DNA of 64,000 nt, taken from positions 1,364,001-1,428,000 of the forward strand of contig CASHTG010000016.1 in the NCBI GenBank assembly GCA_949357655.1, written 5' to 3'. A program made the translations under genes and the position numbers. Of this stretch, positions 1-11,401 are shown one piece after another. The DNA comes from Parascedosporium putredinis (taxonomy: Eukaryota; Ascomycota; Sordariomycetes; Microascales; Microascaceae). How positions within the stretch are numbered: the stretch's first letter is position 1; every line of letters starts with the position of its first letter. Under the pieces are notes generated by a model. The model was not told the origin of the DNA. It worked only from the letters and a program-made list of their open reading frames with translations, and searched no databases.

Positions 1-1322
1 ACCTGACATTAGCGATGCGAGGCTTTCGCCGAGTGGTGATAGATACGAGCGTTACCCCGGGGGCCTTTGGTTGTTTGAGGCTACGAACCCGGGAGTAATT
101 TCGCCAAAGGTTCTTTAATGCTGTCAGCTGCGCTGATCCCACGAGGGTGACGGTAACCGCCTTTCATACACGCGGTGCTTGACGACCGTGAATTTCAACC
201 TGCGCCTACTCCGCCATTTCATAATCAAAAGGACCGCCTCCCCTTTCCCCGGAAATGCTGTTATTCGTCCGTTCACGAAGGGGAGAAAAACAAGACACAA
301 GGTCCGTCAAGGCGCCTCGCGGCAAACAGCCCGGCATAAGGGGAAAGTGGGGGCCGTCATATATATCCATTGGATCCATGGGTGTGATCTATATGTCCGG
401 GGATCCATTGTACCCAAAAATAATCATTCGCGCCAGCCCTGTCAGCTTACATGTCCGACGGGTGCGGCTCGCGGGCATGCACGAGTAGAGTTTTTGGGTT
501 TCCCGCAAGGTTTCTTTATTTTCTTGGCAATGCACCGTGGATTATTAAAAAAGGGCTATGGCCATGCACCTTGGATATCGCTGCATGCTTATTTTTGGGG
601 GCTTGCTTTTGGGCGAGGATGGTTGGGCAGGATCATCTGAGATCCGAACTCGGGATGGTGTTTGGCAAAATGGTTGGGATCGACGATAGCGAAACTCGAG
701 TCCAAGGTATGAGTGGAAAATGGAATACCACTGTGGCTGGCTTGTGTCTCTTACAAGCCCCCTTGACTCTTGACCGTTGATACACTCGTCCTACAAGTCA
801 TGACAACTTGCTCAGAAACAGCGCATCGCCGTCCTGCAGGCTGAGGTTATTTGTCACGTCGTAAGCAAGCCAGCTTCGGCGGACCGGGTATCAGCTATCA
901 CTCCCTTTTTGGTGTATTCGTTCCGGGAGTGTTCTTGAATCTCTAGGGAAGCTGATTTGTCAGTGAATTAAAGCTCGTCACCGGTTGGAATCCGGCGGAC
1001 CAAAGAGATAGGAAGTGTGGCCGGGCGTGGTTGCTGATGCTAATTATATCTTGCGATACTTGGAAATGAGATGCACTATAGTCGCAGTGAAGGCCTCGGG
1101 ATTGGAGAAGGGATACCATTCCAACTATATGTGGTAAAATACACAAGGAAGAAAACAAGTGCCTTTTGTCTGCATCTACTAGCTTGCCGACTAGTTGGCA
1201 ACTATTTTTCCCAAGACGATAGATGGCGAACCTCACGCCGAAGAAATGAACCCATCCAACTCTATACTTGTTGCTCTAATGGGAACACCAGAGATTGTTG
1301 CCTGTGAACCAAACCCATACTA
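1..1322. other. Intergenic, no gene recognised
   Basis: I see no coding region with recognisable motifs, plausible splice structure or family similarity here. The open frames present are short, overlap each other on both strands and have uneven composition. The stretch lies beyond the 3' end of the minus-strand gene that stops at 1323, so its last few hundred bases may include that gene's 3' UTR. A gene starting outside the window could also have its tail here. Confidence 0.5.
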
Positions 1323-2188
1323 TTACTGATACATTTTACTCCCCTTTCCCTTTCCCTTTCCCGGCTCAGTAGATGTAGCCTCTATTCCCTTGCAAATCAG
1401 CCACTTTGCCAGCAGGACGTGCAACCACCCGCCCACAGACGTCTCGATCAAGGTAGCTTTCGCGCTCGGTTTTCGCCACATCCACGTCTCGTTGCTAAAG
1501 ACGACTTTGTCCTCGCCGACCACGTCCACGGCCGAGACGATGACCACGCCTATGCGCTCGCCTTTGTAGCTCGCAGGCGGGTCGCCCACGCACTCGATCC
1601 TCTCCGACGGCCGGTCCTCCACCCCGGGCGTGGCGCCGCGGTGCGCGACCCGCCAGATGCCGCAGACCGTGTCCCCGACGGTAAAAGGGAGAGCGTTGAT
1701 GAAGTCGGTGTCAAACGTGCGCTTGGCCTCGGGCTCTTGGACCGCGCCGCGGATGAGGGACGCTTGGGGCGTGTGGCTGAAGGCGACTTGCACGGCGCGC
1801 GAGTAGGCCGTGAGAAGTGCCGAGGGGGACACGGTGGTGCCGGGGCCGTTTGGTACGGTTGATGGTGCTGGATACTTTAGGGAGCTTAGGGAGATTGGTT
1901 CCGTCACTGCGCGCTCGTACGCGAGCACCCATTCCGAGTCGTCGGACGTAACATCTGGTGGGAGGGATACGGGCCTGGCGATGGAGGATGAGATAGAGGA
2001 CGGAATGGAGGTTCTCGCTTTGGATAAGGAGGAAGAGAGGGGTGCCGTTGTCCGGATGCGGCAGATGTGAATTTGGAAACTCGCCTATTCAGCGTGACGA
2101 GGTAGGTTGTGGTTGCGGTGACGGGGATGACGAAGGCGAGGACGGCTATTGTCGTCCACGTTGGCGGCCGGCGGAGGACCCACGCCAT
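1323..2188 (-). CDS. Unknown fungal protein with N-terminal membrane anchor (one frame break)
   Basis: The ATG at 2188 opens a reading frame with a hydrophobic helix at about residues 12-34 (AVLAFVIPVTATTTYLVTL), suggesting a membrane or mitochondrial anchor. The downstream frame, ending at 1323, carries the rest of the protein. It includes the segments FTVGDTVCGIWRVAHRG and GVVIVSAVDVV, then a Trp-rich stretch (NETWMWRK) and GGWLHVLLAKWLI. The two frames are joined by a one-base break near 2070-2090, where the first frame turns low-complexity while the second continues SSSIARPVSLPPDVTSDDSEW in good register. The joined length is about 285 residues. The C-terminal half loosely recalls the UPF0548/DUF1990 type of small domain, but I could not confirm this. 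The continuous quality of the second frame argues for a sequence error rather than decay. Confidence 0.6.
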
Positions 2189-3661
2189 GATGGCTTATAG
2201 GGAATAGGTCTGTGGATTACCCACAGTACAAGATATCCTGGGCGACGTGTCGAAATGCTCTTGTATATTGGATAACGGCTTTCCACGCACGAAAATACAA
2301 TCAGGAAACGGAGTGAAGTGGTGTTTCCTTGACCTGGTATGTTGGGCGTCATGCTGTCAGCGAGCGGCGGAAGCTATATACCCTTCCTCGCCATCTCGCT
2401 ATACTGGAACATGCCGTTTAGATGCATATTCATATGCTTTGTCTCCACTATTTTCCCAGCTTCTCGGCAAGTCTCAGCCAGACATGGTTAGATCCAAAAT
2501 TAACCAGGCCTTTCGCTAACCCGATTGGGTCAGGAGCTTCGTTTACCTCGCATTGAGTCGCCAACATCAGTGTCAGACCGATTTGCGTGGTTCATGCCAA
2601 GCGGGCGATTTTGGGGGTTGAAAGAAGGTTTTTATCGCTTGAGGCTGGCTCCCTGTCCCTTTGTTCAGTCGCTTCGTTCAATCGGGGTGTAGTACCGCCG
2701 TACTCCTCTTTATTTTGGGTACCGAGATGAAGAAGCATGACGACCGAGGTAAAGGGAGATTTGCCATGCCCTCAAACCCACGTGGAGCGCTTGACGGCGG
2801 CCGCCGAGAGAAAAAGGTGGGACCCGGACTTCGACGACCATCCGGTCGAGCCCGGAGGTGGCGGCCGACTACATGAACCTCAGAGTATGGTGCATGGTTT
2901 TTTATACCTGGAAGTTCTGAAATTATGGGTAGAATGAGGTTGCCCTACGGAATTTAAGAGGCCACCCTGACTTCAATCCAAGACTTTTGACCGAAGAAGT
3001 CTAGCCTTCGTCTACCTGCATGGTTTCTTCAACTCATACAGGTTCCTGTTGCTCGACCTTCTCGCGACGTCTCCATCTCTCGGGTTCCACGCCAAAGTGT
3101 GTGCGTTTGAAACTTGGGCAACGTCAACTCAAGACAGCATGGAATGGATCAGTCCCCGTTCCCTCTTCGCCGGCACTCCCAACGGCAGGTAGGACAAACA
3201 TCCTGAAAAGCGCTCGACGGGGGACCACGATTCGGTGGAGGCATCGAGGACATGTCTTAGTTTTGTAGCGCAGTTAAGGAAGGCGCATGTATGTGGAAGC
3301 CAAAAGATGTATGTCTACGGAGATGCACGTTCTTTGTTATGCCGTGCTCCAGTCCCCACAAATCGGGCTGTTTCGCGCAACACCTTAGTTTACAACCTAT
3401 AGAACGATGCTCCAGTCAAGGGTGTTCATAGATCCTTCTATAGATTGGTCACATCTGCCCTAAACTGGACCCAACCATAAAGATCCATCTAATATATCTC
3501 CTAGCAAGTTGGAGCCCGCCTAGAGAGAAGGACCTGGAATTTCTTTTGTTGACAACCCGCTCTGTAGTCGATGAGCTATAACATCTAGCCCATTCCTCTC
3601 ACTCACCATCATCCTTACACCATCATCCATCCATCAACACTCGTTATCAAAGCCGTTGGCC
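2189..3661. other. Intergenic between two divergent genes
   Basis: This is about 1.5 kb between the divergent genes starting at 2188 (-) and 3662 (+). No coding frame with recognisable features is present. The last 60 bases before 3662 are pyrimidine- and CATC-rich (repeated catcatcc), a typical fungal 5' leader context. No clear TATA element was identified. Confidence 0.5.
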
Positions 3662-6129
3662 ATGAAGGTCGTCATCGTCGGCGCCGGGCCTTCCGGTCTC
3701 GCCACTCTTAAGTATCTCCTCTCCGTTCCTAAGTTCTTCGATACTGAACCAATCGAAGTCATTTGCGTTGAAAAGACGGGAAACTATGGAGGTGCTTTTA
3801 CCAATCTCACATATGAGGATGTCGAGGTAATGTCTTCCTTCAAGCACTCCCTTTGCATCCTCCCCTTTTACCCAAGCGAAACATACCCAAGCGAAACAGA
3901 GCCCCTGCCGTAATGTCGTCATACATCTTGGCCTACGGTGGAACCCCATCTTCCAAAGTCTCCATCACTAACGTCCCTAGCTTGTCTCTTCCAAATATCT
4001 AACCGCCTTCTCGGACTTTCGTTTCCCTGCCGGGTGCCCCGACTTCCCAACCGCCCGTGATGTCGTCGACTATTTCCGCCGATACGTTCATCACCACAAC
4101 CTCAAAGACTTTATCCTAGTCAGCACCGAGGTGCTCTCTATTCAACGCCAGGGAAACGGCCATGCTGTCACGGTACGGACCGCGAACGGCCTCGTCGAGA
4201 CTGTAGAGTGTGATGCGGTGGCCATCTGTTCAGGATTGCACAACATCCCCAACATCCCCGAAGTCGAGGGCATCGAGTTGGCGAAGAAGCAATTTCACTC
4301 GTCCGCCTATAGTGGCCGTGCAGACTTTTCTAGGGGGAACCATGTCACCATTCTCGGGGCCGGAGAAACTGCGTTTGATCTAGCGTACCAGGCCGTCACC
4401 TCGGACGCGAAGTCCGTTACCCTGTGCCACTCGGATGGCTTCTTCTGTGGACCAAAGGTACGAGTAGTTGAAAATTGAACCCCCTATCAGGAGTTTTGGC
4501 GTCGTTTTAGAGCCTCAGCTCTGGCTTTTTAATTTGTTGATATAGACTAACGCTGACGACTCGTCCATCGCTCGCTTAGGCTGTTGTCTCGCCCATCGTC
4601 TTAGGCGACATCTTTGGGGAACCTGCCAACCCCCACCCAACAAGCCAGTAGACTGCTCTACTGCCAGCCTCTTCGACACGGCTTACGTGCCCCCATCTTG
4701 CAGAAAAGCCCCTACTCTGGGGATATTATAACCTGTGGATCAAGTTCACCCAGACCTTCATTTCAGGTACCCCACGAGGCCCGGACCAGTGGGTGGGCAG
4801 ACCTCCCAAGGCTCGAGACCACGTAGATGCCAGTGAGTTACCGTACCAGCCTTAAGCAATGTCTGCAGTTCTAACCAAGGGCCATCGCACGCGTCTCCCG
4901 CTCTCTAGTCTTTTTCAACAAGTCCCAGCGCGCCATCCCTTACATCGCCAAGGAGTGGCGATCCGAGGCTCTCTGGAACCGCATTCGGGCGTTCTTTGTC
5001 AGACTTCCCCATAGGCCTACGGGAGACAAGTTCATAGCCGTGGCTCCCTGGCCCAAGCGCATTACCAACGAGGGCTTCTTCGAGTTTCGCGACAACGGAA
5101 GTCCCGAGTACGAACGCATCAAGGACAAGAAGATTCCCGCTGACGTTGTGGTCTTTGCTACGGGATATAAACGAGTGGTCAAGTTCCTTGATGCTGCCTA
5201 CCCCCAGCCGGGGGATGTCGACGTCCGCGGTATATACCACCATGATGATGTTACAGTTGCTTTCATCGGTTTCATGCGTCCTAGTCTAGGTAAGATTCAT
5301 GATACTTGGTCCTTCTTAATTCCTTTTTCGATGAGAGCGGCTCAAAGCTCATCGAGATATATTATGCAACATTTCTATAACTAACCGTAATTGTCTTCCT
5401 CTCCATGTAGGAGCAATACCTCCCCTCGCAGAGCTTCAAGCCCAACTCTGGATTCTACGCCTTCTCCAAAGCAGGAACCCTTCCCTCGTGCCTCTCTCTG
5501 CGGCCCCCGGCCCGTCGCCATTTCCACGCTCCATCCCCGCGTACGAGCTCGATTACTCCCTGCACGCCCGCAACGGCCGCAACTTTGCCCAGCTCAAGGG
5601 TGGTGTCGACCATGAAGCCTACGCCTACCAGCTTGCCCTCGATATGGAGGCTGCCCCAAAGTTGGGCTATGTCCTCTCTTGGGGCCCCAGCTTCTTCCGC
5701 ACGTGGGCCATGGGACCTAACTTCAACACCAAGTTTCGACTGGTGGGCCCTTGGAAGGATGAAAAGTAGCCTCCGATATCATGAAGACGGAGTTGAAGAA
5801 GGTGGTCAGGCGATGGCCAGGATTGTTTTGTAAGTGAACCGTCCTATAGAAGGGATTTGGATAGGAACAGCGTGGAAGTGCCTAATCTGCCCCCACATGG
5901 TATTCCGGAAACTGCGAAAACAGAGTGCTAACTGATCGGGTTCTGGTCTGGTCACGCAGTCTTCACCACCTACACCGTGATCCCTATGATCATCTTTGGA
6001 ATCCTTAGTATTCTTATCTGCGCTATAATCTGGATCAAGGACCAGTGCATGGCGTTGGCAAACTTCTGCTGCGCACCATTCAACCAGGTAGCAGCCAGTG
6101 AACCAAAGGAAGATACGAAGGAGGATTGA
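3662..6129 (+). CDS. Flavin-containing monooxygenase (FMO family), six exons
   Basis: This is an FAD/NADPH-dependent monooxygenase that would hydroxylate a soft nucleophile (N or S) or act Baeyer-Villiger-like. The substrate is unknown. The start is ATG 3662, giving MKVVIVGAGPSGLATLKYL with the FAD-binding GxGxxG at once. Exons run approximately 3662-3826, 3981-4457, 4580-4832, 4909-5289, 5411-5829 and 5960-6129, all with GT-AG borders. A second dinucleotide fold appears as ILGAGETAFDLAYQ, and the family ATGYKR motif lies in exon 4. The last exon encodes a hydrophobic helix (VIPMIIFGILSILICAIIW), so the enzyme is probably tail-anchored. At least three one-base breaks occur in exon 3 (around 4650-4735). 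Another sits at the AAAA run 5762-5765, where a missing A would remove the stop after the GPWKDEK segment. The product would be roughly 620 residues, normal to long for fungal FMOs. Confidence 0.85.
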
Positions 6130-7717
6130 AATGGAAAATAGCGGCGCATCAGCAACTTGGAACCTTCTTGCCGAATGGCAAACTTAACGAGCCTTCCGGT
6201 ACAAGTTGCGTTGAATAGCGGGAGAGGATAGACTGCGATGCTGTGCCGCCAGATAGTATAAGAAACCGTGTGCGTGGCATGCCTTAGCTAAGTTGATAAA
6301 ATACCATGGTAATAACACTATCAATCGAGCAACCGGGAGTTTAAGAAGACTGTGCAATTTTAAATGTGTTTAGATCTTGGGTTGCGGATATCAAAGCATC
6401 TATCAATTGGATCATTGGATTGACATTTGGGCATCTACATGTACCAATCGAAGCTGCCAATGTCTCATCAATTCCCAATGGATGAATCTATGGATGGATG
6501 GATCTATTACATGTAGTTCCAAAGTCAAGCGTAGCCAACTCCTCTCCCGCACCCCTTGGAATTGTCCAAACACAAAAGTCTAGCCCCCGCATCCCTTTGC
6601 CATGAGACCCTGACTATTTCCTCAAGGTGAGTTTTGTGAGGGACACCTTTGGTGAGAATGTCATGTCTACTAGTATCGACTGAACCAAGATATCAGAGTC
6701 TACCATGAAGCCGTTAGAATGGGGGAAATCTCGAACAACAGCCAAAAGATAAAAGAGGGCAACTTGCCGATGCATCAACGGAAACTTCACAAAACAGAGG
6801 AGGGTTCGTGACGGCCGCATAGGCTCCGAGCTCGAATCGCATTCAGCCATTCAAGGGATTATCACCCATGTAATCCACAACGCCCGGGAGGCCTCCCCAA
6901 CGATGGCAAAGGGAACAAGTAGGTTGCCAGGCATGCCGAAGCCGACCGAGATAGGGCGGTTGACAAAGACGAGATGGGAGGAAATCCTGCGGGCAGACTT
7001 CATTTTTGCGACTTGAGGCTGAATAGTTGATTCTGGAGGGCAGGTCGGGAGTGGATAGACCGTGGTGAATACAACTTGGTTGATTGGGAAAGGAAGCCTT
7101 GAGAAGATGAGTGCAGGCAGGCAAGAAGAGCAACTGTGATAGTCGACTATATACAATCGAAACAGGTCCTGCATCACTCTTTGACCAGCTTGCCCCAGTA
7201 TCCGCACATTCCTTCAAAGGTGTACCCTGTCAAAAGATGGATTTTTGGATATATCTGTTGATATGTAGCCAATATTATAGCTCCAGTTGGAACAAAATGC
7301 CATACTGAGGTTCTGTTTCCTTCCTTGGATGATCTGGAGCATGTAAGGGCTGTGAGCTCAAGCGCTACATCCAGTGTCAGATCTGGCCTTAGCTTGCAGA
7401 ATATACATCGTTTCGGAGCCTGAGTTTGGTTCTTGGGACCAGAAGGCTGCAGTATCATAAACGAATGATCCGTCCTGTGCTAGAAGCGGCTCCTTGTTAT
7501 TGCCCTTTATTCAATAAACTCCTGGTGAAGTGTCCTGGTGAAGTGTCCTGGTGAAGTGTCCTGGTGGAGGTGGGGCCCAGCCCATCGCGAGGAGGAACAC
7601 GCAGTCTCCAATTGATCTCTTCTCATCCCGAATTTTATCCAACATTATGATTATGTCAACAACCTTGCTTGATTTCTGATAAGTCCAAAATGGAAACACC
7701 TTAATCTCACCTGCACG
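6130..7717. other. Intergenic, no gene recognised
   Basis: About 1.6 kb between the monooxygenase and the kinase-like gene, both on the plus strand. Overlapping minus-strand frames at 6843-7217 lack recognisable motifs. The only structured element is the 13-bp tandem repeat at 7521-7566. The final part before 7718 should contain the promoter of the kinase-like gene. Confidence 0.45.
7521..7566. repeat. 13-bp tandem repeat, about 3.5 copies
   Basis: The unit cctggtgaagtgt is repeated three times without mismatch, followed by a partial fourth copy (cctggtg). It lies about 150 bp upstream of the kinase-like gene start. Perfect copies suggest a recent expansion, so copy number may vary between strains. 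Confidence 0.9.
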
Positions 7718-8472
7718 ATGGGGTTTGAGGGCCATCTACCATCGACGTCTCCGATCGAGGTATGATACTAACTACTACCTACTTTTCAATTTTCCCTAGC
7801 CTCCTAGCCTCCTATACACGTAACCCTCACTCACACCCTCTCCTCTAGTTCCCATTCGGTTGGAGCACGGTGCATGCCGACGCCACGTTCCCTGATGCTT
7901 CCCGCCGCAATGTCCTCCTCATCACAGTTCGACCGTCGCTCCTAAGGCTCATCGTGATCTCTGTCCTCCCTTACCTCCCAGAAATCATACGGTCGGTGAT
8001 AGGGGCCACCTTTCCTGGTATACTCCTTCCCACCAACGTCATCGTCAAGAAACAAAAGCCCGGCTGGGAGGATGAGTTTGAAGAGGAAAAAGCGCGGTAC
8101 AGGATGCTGGAATCCCTTCAGGGTGATATCATCCCTCAGTTATTTGGAGAGATCCGAGTCCAGGGGACCCGCGCACTTCTCTTATCATATGTAGCCGGCA
8201 TACGATGCGATAAGGTGAGCGACCTCGAGGTTGAACATTTTCAGCAATTACTCGAGGACGCACACTTGCGCCTCCGGCCGTTTGGCTATGTCCACGATGA
8301 CCCTAGGCTCGATAATTACATCCTTGTGGACGGCCAAAAAATCGTTATTGTGGATCTAGAGCATCTATACGAAATTGAGGAGACGGAGATCGAGTATACT
8401 ATGGGTACTATTATACGGGCGATTGTGAAAATCTATCGCCGGAGCTATAAGAATCATCTAGAGGATATATAG
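7718..8472 (+). CDS. Small protein-kinase-like / phosphotransferase-fold protein
   Basis: A two-exon gene: exon 1 is 7718-7759 (ATG to GAG), the intron 7760-7848 is GT-AG, and exon 2 is 7849-8472. The product is 221 residues with no frame breaks. It has reduced kinase-fold signatures. A lysine follows a hydrophobic strand (NVIVKK, about residue 81), and an acidic helix FEEEKARYRMLE may supply the pairing glutamate. A hinge-like LLLSYVAG follows, then a catalytic-loop-like HDDPRLDNYILV (about residues 163-174, in the place of HxDxxxxN) and VDLEH (about 182-186) in the place of DFG. The glycine-rich loop is not obvious, and the domain is shorter than a classic kinase. Such compact kinase-like proteins occur in expanded families in filamentous ascomycetes. 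The substrate cannot be told from sequence, and it might be a pseudokinase. Confidence 0.75.
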
Positions 8473-8941
8473 GATTAGAGGAAGGATAAGAAATCCATTG
8501 AGAACAAAAGCGTCGGAATTCATCCGTCAAATCCTCGGAGAGTTCGAACACTTCGTCATGGAATGCTGATTCCATTGACTCCTGCTCGGACTGAGTATAC
8601 CGCGCGCTGCGGTGACCCTGCCCTTAGCTTTTTTCCACTGTTATAATTAGATTCACTAAATGTTAGCGACGGCCAATCTGTCTTCTGATGTATGTATACT
8701 GTAGCGATCGATGGACTCTCCCGTCGGCCAAGACTCACTTTAGACTTTGGTCGTCAAAGGCGGTGAGAGCAGCCAACTGTACTTTGGCTGCACGCATAAT
8801 TCTGCCGGGTTGAAAGAAAAAAGCCAAGGGTCGAGGACCATCACCCAGGTCGATTTTCTCGCAAAACGCCCACCCTCCCCTCCTCCCCGCCGCCCGAGTT
8901 CCACCTAACGTGCCGGCGTCAAAACCGACACATCGTGTGCA
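8473..8941. other. Intergenic, no gene recognised
   Basis: About 470 bp between the kinase-like gene and TRM6, both on the plus strand. It should hold the 3' end of the first and the promoter of the second. No coding signal or repeat was seen. Confidence 0.5.
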
Positions 8942-10969
8942 ATGGGGTCCGTCGTCTACCCCAACCAATGGGTTGGCTTTAAGCTGCCTTCGGGCGCAGT
9001 CAAGGTTATCCAAACCATCCCAAACACGTACGGCGACCCCTCCTCTCCCCTCCTTCAGTTTTCCCCGCCACGAAACCCTCCGCACACTCGTCCGCCCTCA
9101 AACTAACCGCGATCCCTCGTAGTATAATATCGCTTGGAAAGTACGGCTCTTTCCCCAGCAACCTCGTCATCCACCGGCCCTTCCACCTCACCTACGAAGT
9201 CCAGGACAAGCGCCCCGACGAGTCCTTTTGCCGCCTGCGCGTCGTCTCCGCCGAAGAACTCCGCGCCGACATCCTCGCCGAGGTACCGACCAAGGACGGC
9301 GTCGTCGGTGCAGAGATTGACGAGGAAGAAGCCAACGCCGCCATCGCCCTCGCCGCCAGCGCCGTCGCCTACGATGACGCCGCCGCCCTCGCCGCCTCGG
9401 CCACCACCGACAAGGTCGTGCGCCAGACGCTCACGTCGGACGAGATCGAGGCGCTGAAGCGCGACGGCGCCTCCGCCGGCAAAGACCTCATCGCCAAGCT
9501 CCTCTCTTCCCACACCGCCCTCGACGAGAAGACGGCGTACTCGCTCGAAAAATACAAGCTGCTCAAGACGAGAAAGTACATTCGCCGCTTCGAGGTCCTG
9601 CCCCTCGACACCCCGTACTCACTGACTGGCTTCTCGAGGAAAAGGACGGCATGAAGATTTTGGAGATGCGCCAAGAGATCATCGCTCTGCTGGGCTGCTG
9701 GGCTAATGTCCACTGCGCCGCGGACGAGCCGGAGACCATCTCCGCCGAGCAAGCTGGCTTGCCCCCAATATCCAGCCTCCCGAGCTGACGGGTGGCAGGT
9801 GGTTGGTTGTCGACGATACCGGCGGCTTGCTGGTCGCTGCCATGGCGGAGAGGATGGGCATATTACACCCCGGAGATCGACGAAGCTCACGCAAGCCCGC
9901 GGCGCCAAGCCTAACGCGACCGAGACCGCTACTACCAGCGCACCCGAAGAAGACAAGAAGGAGCCCGAGGCCGCGGTCGCGGACCAAGACGTCGAAATGG
10001 CCGATACAACGACTGCTACCGCGCCCGAAACAGACGCCCCAGCGCCAACCACAACGACCGAAGCCACCGCGGACGCCGCCGACGGGGAGACCGCCACCGC
10101 CAAAGACAAGGCCGAAAAGTCCCGCCCGCGGCACTACGACCGCGACGACCTCGAGATCCCCTACGCCGGCTGCAACACCATGACCCTCCTCCACTCCAAC
10201 AGCCAACCGAACCTCTCCTTCCTCAAATACTACGACTTCGACTTCGCCGCCCCCAACCCCCTTCGCCCACCACCCCTTGCACACCAACCTCCTCTGGCTC
10301 AACTGGCTGCAGCTCCTCGAGCCCGAGCAGGACGCCATCTACGCCGCCGAGCCCGCCCCCGTCGCCACCGCCGAGCTGCAGACCTGGAAGGGGAACCGCC
10401 GCGGCGTCTACCACCGCAAGCGCAGACGCTGGGCCCGTACCCGCTTCATCGTCGACTCCACCCGCGCGGGAGGCTTCTCCGGCCTCGTCACCGCCTCCAC
10501 CCTCGACCCCGTTTCCTTGCTCAAGCACACCCTCCCGCTGTTGTCTCCCGGCGCCCCCATCGCCATCTACTCCCAGAGCGTCGAGGCCCTCACCCAGCTC
10601 GCCGACTGCTTCAGCGTCGCCCGCCGCGCCGCGTGGATCACCGACCCGCCTCGCGAGACGGATGGCCTGTCCCCCGAGGAGCTGGAGCGCTGGCCCGGCT
10701 CCGAAGATTTCCCCGTCAACCCTACCCTGCTACTCGGTACCACTGTGCAGACGAGCCGTGTGAGGCAGTGGCAGGTTCTACCGGGCCGCACGCATCCCCT
10801 CATGACGGGCCGCGGCGGCTCTGAAGGCTATATCTTCACTGCGTGGAAGGCCCTTCCGGCTACTGGCAAGGTGGAGGCGAGGGGAGGCATAAGAGGAAGA
10901 AGACTACTGCCACAGTGTCGACGCCGACGCCAACGGCCCCGGCGTGATTCTAGAGGTTGCGTAGGTTGA
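8942..10969 (+). CDS. tRNA (adenine-58-N1) methyltransferase non-catalytic subunit Trm6/Gcd10
   Basis: Trm6 pairs with the catalytic Trm61 in the nucleus to make m1A58 in tRNAs, including initiator tRNA. Exon 1 is 8942-9027 (MGSVVYPNQWVGFKLPSG). The GT-AG intron is 9028-9122, and exon 2 resumes with IISLGKYGSFPSNLVIHRPF, the conserved N-terminal block. Further matches are LIAKLLSSHTALDEKTAYS followed by KYKLLKTRKYIRRFEVLPLD, then LLEEKDGMKILEMRQEIIAL and RWLVVDDTGGLLVAAMAERM. The C-terminal part (LLWLNWLQLLEPEQDAIYAA, ARTRFIVDSTRAGGFSGLV) matches the Rossmann-like half. An Asp/Ala/Thr-rich linker lies between. Frame breaks occur near 9625, 9765, 9880 and 10260, and possibly near 10875, where a shift would give a Lys-rich tail stopping at 10947 instead of 10969. 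The gene is essential in yeast, so loss of function is improbable. Confidence 0.87.
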
Positions 10970-11401
10970 AGTGGGAAGTCCTTTTGTAAAGCCAGCATGG
11001 AACGGTGTGATGCGGACATTATATATATCATATTATATAGACAACATTGGGAATGGGGACGGGTGGAGGAGTGTCAGCTAGATGGGAGCTGGAAACGGAA
11101 AGAAATCAAAGAAGGAAAGAGCTCTTTCAACGACTGAGAGGAGCGTAATCCTCATTTCGCATAGCGGAAATATATATTTTCGTAACCCCTCCACCCCCTC
11201 CCCTCCCATTCTCCCTTTTCCATTTCTCGTGACAGAAGCATAAAAAGCGTCCCCAGAGTCCGCTCTCCAGCTCTTCTTTCAGCTCACCAATTCCCTAGCC
11301 GAGCCCAACACCTTGTATCTCATTTCTATCATGACTTGATCTTCTCCCTCGTGTCCCCCGGGCCTCCTCCGTTGCCAAGGTCTTTTACTGATCGTAACCC
11401 T
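10970..11401. other. Convergent 3' intergenic region
   Basis: About 430 bp between the 3' ends of TRM6 (+) and ARPC3 (-), which converge. It contains AT-rich runs such as tatatatcatattatatag at about 11022-11040, suitable as polyadenylation context. No coding signal. Confidence 0.5.

Noticed and set aside
6843..7217. Overlapping minus-strand frames at 6843-7217
   Set aside because: No recognisable domain, no good start context, and the two overlapping frames have equal and unremarkable composition.
9369..10109. 246-codon minus-strand frame opposite TRM6
   Set aside because: Antisense shadow of the Asp/Ala-rich linker in TRM6; Val/Ser/Ala-rich with no motif.
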